From: Dactylosporangium sp040689395
GTDB taxonomy: Bacteria > Actinomycetota > Actinomycetes > Mycobacteriales > Micromonosporaceae
Assembly (NCBI RefSeq): GCF_040689395.1
Contig: NZ_JBFAZX010000003.1
Span: 372,001-436,000, forward strand
Direction: 5' to 3'
DNA length: 64,000 nt
How positions within the stretch are numbered: the stretch's first letter is position 1; each line of letters begins with the position of its first letter. Both the position numbers and the translations under genes were made by a program. This document shows positions 61,223 to 64,000 of this stretch, piece after piece. Below the pieces are notes generated by a model. That model was not told the origin of the DNA, searched no databases, and saw nothing but the letters and a program-made list of their open reading frames with translations.

Positions 61223-62563
61223 ATGAACCGATTGAAGATCATCGCCATCGGTGCCGCCGCGGCTCTGGCACTCGCGGCCTGCGGCGACGACGCGAAGAGC
61301 GACGGCAGCGCCGACGGTGCGCTCAACGGCGCCGGCAAGACCCTCAACGTCCTGATGGGCGCCAACACGATCTACCCGCAGCAGCAGAAGCAGTGGTTCA
61401 CCGACATCAGCAACGCGTTCAAGGCGCAGACCGGCGCCGAGGTGAAGTTCGAGACGTTCGCCTCCGCCAACGAAGAGCTCACGAAGATCCAGACGTCGGT
61501 GGTGTCGGGGCAGGGCCCGGACATCTACGCGCTGGGCACCACGTTCACCCCGACCGCCTACTCCACCGGCGCCTTCCTGGAGCTGCAGGACGCCGACTGG
61601 CAGAAGGTCGGCGGCAGGGACCAGTTCCTGCCGGCCACGTTCGGCATCTCCGGGCCCGACGCGCAGCACCAGGTCGGCATCCCGTTCGCCAGCCGCCCGT
61701 TCGTCATGGCGTACAACACCGAGCTGCTCAAGGCCGCCGGTATCGACAAGCCGGCCGAAAGCTGGGACGGGCTGCGCGAGCAGGCCAAGAAGCTCACGAC
61801 CGGCGCCACTCACGGCATGGCCGTCGCCTACGCCGACGGTTTCGACCCGTGGAAGTTCATCTGGGCGATGAGCGTGCAGGCCGGCAACCCGCTCGTCGCG
61901 GGCAAGAAGGCGTCGCTGGACGACCCGGTCACGCTGAAGGCATACGAGACATACCTGGGCTGGCTGGCCACCGACAAGGTCGTCGACCCGGCGTCGGTGG
62001 GCTGGAAGAACGCCCAGGCGATCGCCGAGTTCGGCGCCGGCAAGGCGGCGTTCCTGCCGATGGTGTCGGCCTCGTCCAAGGTCACCCTGGACAAGTCGCA
62101 GGTTGCCGGCAAATACGCGTACGCCGTCATGCCGACGATCCCGCCGGGGCAGAGCAGCCGGCCGTCGGGCGGTGTCGGCGCGACCAGCATCCTGTCCGGC
62201 GACAACCTCGTCGTGGCCAAGTACAGCAAGAACAAGGACCTCGCCCTGGCCTTCATCAAGCTGATCACCAGCGCCGGGCAGCAGAAGTCGTACTACCGCA
62301 CGTTCGGTGACCTGCCGACCAACGCGGCCGCGGCCAAGGAGCTGCAGTCCGACGCGGCCCTGGCGGCGATCGTCGACTCGGCGGGCCACTCGGCCGGCAC
62401 GCCGTTCAACGGCGGCTGGAGCAAGGTGCAGCTGGCCCTGCTCAACGTGGTCGTGCAGTCGATTCCGGACCTCAAGGCCGGCAAGGTCGACGAGGGCCAC
62501 CTGAAGTCGCTGGTGGGCGCCGCGCAGAAGGACGCCCAGAGCGCCGTCAACGAGGCGAAGTGA
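61223..62563 (+). CDS. carbohydrate ABC transporter substrate-binding lipoprotein
   Basis: A 446-residue extracellular binding protein. The signal peptide ends in the lipobox LALAACGDD, then an Asp/Ser/Gly linker. The body shows KTLNVLMGANTIYPQQQKQWFTDISNAFKAQTGAEVKF, IQTSVVSGQGPDIYALGTTFTP and LITSAGQQKSYYRTFGDLPTN, typical of the family 1 sugar-binding cluster. The sugar is unknown; nearby regulation and glucanases hint at an oligosaccharide. ATG 61223 is chosen (GAGGAG upstream). Confidence 0.94.
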   Translation: MNRLKIIAIGAAAALALAACGDDAKSDGSADGALNGAGKTLNVLMGANTIYPQQQKQWFTDISNAFKAQTGAEVKFETFASANEELTKIQTSVVSGQGPDIYALGTTFTPTAYSTGAFLELQDADWQKVGGRDQFLPATFGISGPDAQHQVGIPFASRPFVMAYNTELLKAAGIDKPAESWDGLREQAKKLTTGATHGMAVAYADGFDPWKFIWAMSVQAGNPLVAGKKASLDDPVTLKAYETYLGWLATDKVVDPASVGWKNAQAIAEFGAGKAAFLPMVSASSKVTLDKSQVAGKYAYAVMPTIPPGQSSRPSGGVGATSILSGDNLVVAKYSKNKDLALAFIKLITSAGQQKSYYRTFGDLPTNAAAAKELQSDAALAAIVDSAGHSAGTPFNGGWSKVQLALLNVVVQSIPDLKAGKVDEGHLKSLVGAAQKDAQSAVNEAK

Positions 62564-63471
62564 CGACGATCGCACGAAGCGCCCGGACGGCCCGACCGGC
62601 CGGCCGGGCCGTCAGCCGGCGTCAGCGTCCACTGTGGATGTTGGCGCCGGGTGGCGTCCTGCTGCTGCTCGTCATCGTGCTGCCGCTGGCCGTCGCGCTG
62701 CTGGTGTCCACGCTGGACCTCAACCAGTACACGCTTCGGCAGTGGACCGGCGCGCCGAACGTCGGATTCGACAACTACGTGAAGGCGTGGCGGGAGACCG
62801 CGCTGCCGCACGCGATCTGGGTCACCGTCGGCTACTCGGTGATCGTGACCGTGGCCGCGGTGCCGGTGGGCCTGGCCGCCGCCCTGGCCACCCAGCAGCG
62901 CTTCACCGGGCGGGCGCTGGTCCGCTCGGCATTCCTGATCCCGTACGTGCTGCCGGCGTTCGTCGTGGGCACGGTGTGGCGGACCATCCTGCAGCCGGCC
63001 GGGCCGCTGGACCGGGTCCTCGGCGAGCAGAACCTGTGGCTCAACGGGCCGCGCAGCTACTGGGTGCTGGTGTTCGTGCAGCTGTGGACGTCGTGGCCGC
63101 TGCTGTATCTGCTGGCGCTGTCCGGGCTGCAGGGCATCGCCGAGGACGTGCACGAGGCCGCGGCGCTGGACGGTGCCGGCTGGTGGGCGAAGCTGCGCCA
63201 CATCGTGCTGCCGCACCTGCGCGGTGCGCTCGCCCTCGGCATGGTCATCGAGTTCCTGCACACCCTCAACAGCTTCACGCTGCCGTATGTGCTCTTCGGC
63301 GTCCCCGCCCCGCACGACGTCGAGGTGCTGCCGGTGCTCACCTACGTGGAGAGCTTCCAGAACTTCAAGTTCGGGCTCAGCGCCGCGATGGCGGTGCTGT
63401 CACTGGTGCTGGTGGCCGTCCCGCTGTCGGTGTACCTACGAGCGGTGAGGCTGAACCGCGATGAAGACTGA
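62560..63471 (+). CDS. carbohydrate ABC transporter permease (MalF-like)
   Basis: A 303-residue permease with six membrane spans. The EAA loop HEAAALDGAGWWAKLRHIVLPHLRGAL contacts the ATPase. The N-terminal WMLAPGGVLLLLVIVLPLAVALLVS is typical of MalF-type subunits. GTG overlaps the binding-protein stop (GTGA). The ATPase is probably encoded elsewhere, as is usual for actinobacterial sugar importers using a shared MsiK. Confidence 0.94.
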   Translation: MTTIARSARTARPAGRAVSRRQRPLWMLAPGGVLLLLVIVLPLAVALLVSTLDLNQYTLRQWTGAPNVGFDNYVKAWRETALPHAIWVTVGYSVIVTVAAVPVGLAAALATQQRFTGRALVRSAFLIPYVLPAFVVGTVWRTILQPAGPLDRVLGEQNLWLNGPRSYWVLVFVQLWTSWPLLYLLALSGLQGIAEDVHEAAALDGAGWWAKLRHIVLPHLRGALALGMVIEFLHTLNSFTLPYVLFGVPAPHDVEVLPVLTYVESFQNFKFGLSAAMAVLSLVLVAVPLSVYLRAVRLNRDED

Positions 63472-64000
63472 CGTCCAGCGCCTGCTGCCCCGGGGTCTGC
63501 AGGCGGCCGTCGTCGCGCTGCTGCTCGTCTTCGCGCTGACGCCGGTGCTGTACATGCTGTTCGCGAGCGTCAACGACGACCTGGCGGTGGCCCGCGGCGG
63601 GTTCTGGCCCAGCGCCTTGCGCCCCGGCAACTACCTCGACATCTGGAATACCGTCGAGCTCGGTGACGGCCTGCTCAACAGCGTCCTCGTCGCCGGTGGC
63701 GTCGCCGTGCTCTGCGCGCTGGTCTCCGTGGCCACGGCGTACGTCCTGGTGCGCTTCTCCTTCTTCGGCCGCGGCCTGGTCCTGCGCGGGCTGCTGGCGC
63801 TGCAGAGCATTCCGGGCACCCTGATGCTGCTGCCGGTGTTCGTGCTGTTCGCCAACCTGGCCCGGGTGCTCGGCATCGACGTGATCGGCACCCGGTGGGC
63901 GCTGTTCGTCACCTACCTGACGTTCGCGCTGCCGTTCTCCACCTGGGTGATGGTCACCTATCTGCGCGGGCTGCCGCGCGAGCTGGACGAGGCCGCCCGC
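63461..64000 (+). CDS. carbohydrate ABC transporter permease (MalG-like), partial
   Basis: The first 180 residues of the second permease, cut by the window edge. MKTDVQRLLPRGLQAAVVALLLVFALTPVLYMLFASVNDD, LLNSVLVAGGVAVLCALVSVATAYVLVRF and YLTFALPFSTWVMVTYLRGLPRELDEAAR match MalG-type subunits, and the EAA loop begins at the edge. ATG overlaps the end of the first permease gene by 11 bases. Confidence 0.93.
   Translation, partial: MKTDVQRLLPRGLQAAVVALLLVFALTPVLYMLFASVNDDLAVARGGFWPSALRPGNYLDIWNTVELGDGLLNSVLVAGGVAVLCALVSVATAYVLVRFSFFGRGLVLRGLLALQSIPGTLMLLPVFVLFANLARVLGIDVIGTRWALFVTYLTFALPFSTWVMVTYLRGLPRELDEAAR

Overview
The window is very GC-rich, with strong G/C preference at third codon positions, many GTG starts, ATGA/GTGA gene overlaps and several probable leaderless genes. 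This points to a filamentous actinomycete. The gene set (MEDS regulators, large secreted glycoside hydrolases, DUF574-type methyltransferase, SARP regulator) fits Micromonosporaceae or a close relative, but that placement is inference. No tRNA, rRNA, CRISPR array or prophage was seen.

Layout. 1-10.2 kb (minus strand): a tightly coupled operon of a DUF4132 protein, a 1607-residue unrecognised protein, a MoxR-type AAA+ ATPase and one long ORF joining DUF5682 to a VWA domain; it runs off the left edge. 10.3-17.7 kb: DUF2277, a two-component pair, a membrane protein, a nuclease/phosphatase-fold enzyme, an SRPBCC-ArsR operon with a clear tandem operator, an isochorismatase-fold hydrolase and an orphan OmpR-type response regulator. 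17.7-23.5 kb: a PAP2 phosphatase, deacetylase-like lipoprotein and beta-propeller lipoprotein operon faces a PIG-L, glycosyltransferase and UPF0104 operon. The response regulator and both operons carry the same 11-bp-phased TTCAG repeat, which suggests one envelope regulon. 23.7-38 kb: secreted GH92 and GH87 enzymes, a GH3 beta-glucosidase with a divergent LacI regulator, two MEDS anti-sigma-type regulators, and several gene remnants. 38-41.7 kb: DUF1918, acyl-CoA desaturase, glucose-6-phosphate dehydrogenase and a VOC protein.

41.7-50.3 kb is the most unusual part. A SARP/AfsR-type regulator lies among three promoters carrying GTAAG-N6-GTAAG direct repeats. They precede an intact serine hydrolase, a truncated RibD-like gene and a collapsed second copy of the serine hydrolase. 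In the same island an isolated second gene for ribosomal protein S12 and a MerR-family gene each have an almost identical MerR-type promoter (TTGAC, CTCCC-N5-GGGAG, 19-bp spacer, GATGST). This looks like an inducible alternative S12. A MITE-like element closes the island.

50.3-64 kb: DUF4240, a Baeyer-Villiger-type monooxygenase, an LLM flavin enzyme, a desaturase, CutC, DUF4291, a MazG-like protein, a membrane/acyltransferase-like protein, a MarR-ABC exporter operon, a methyltransferase, and a LacI-controlled carbohydrate ABC importer that runs off the right edge.
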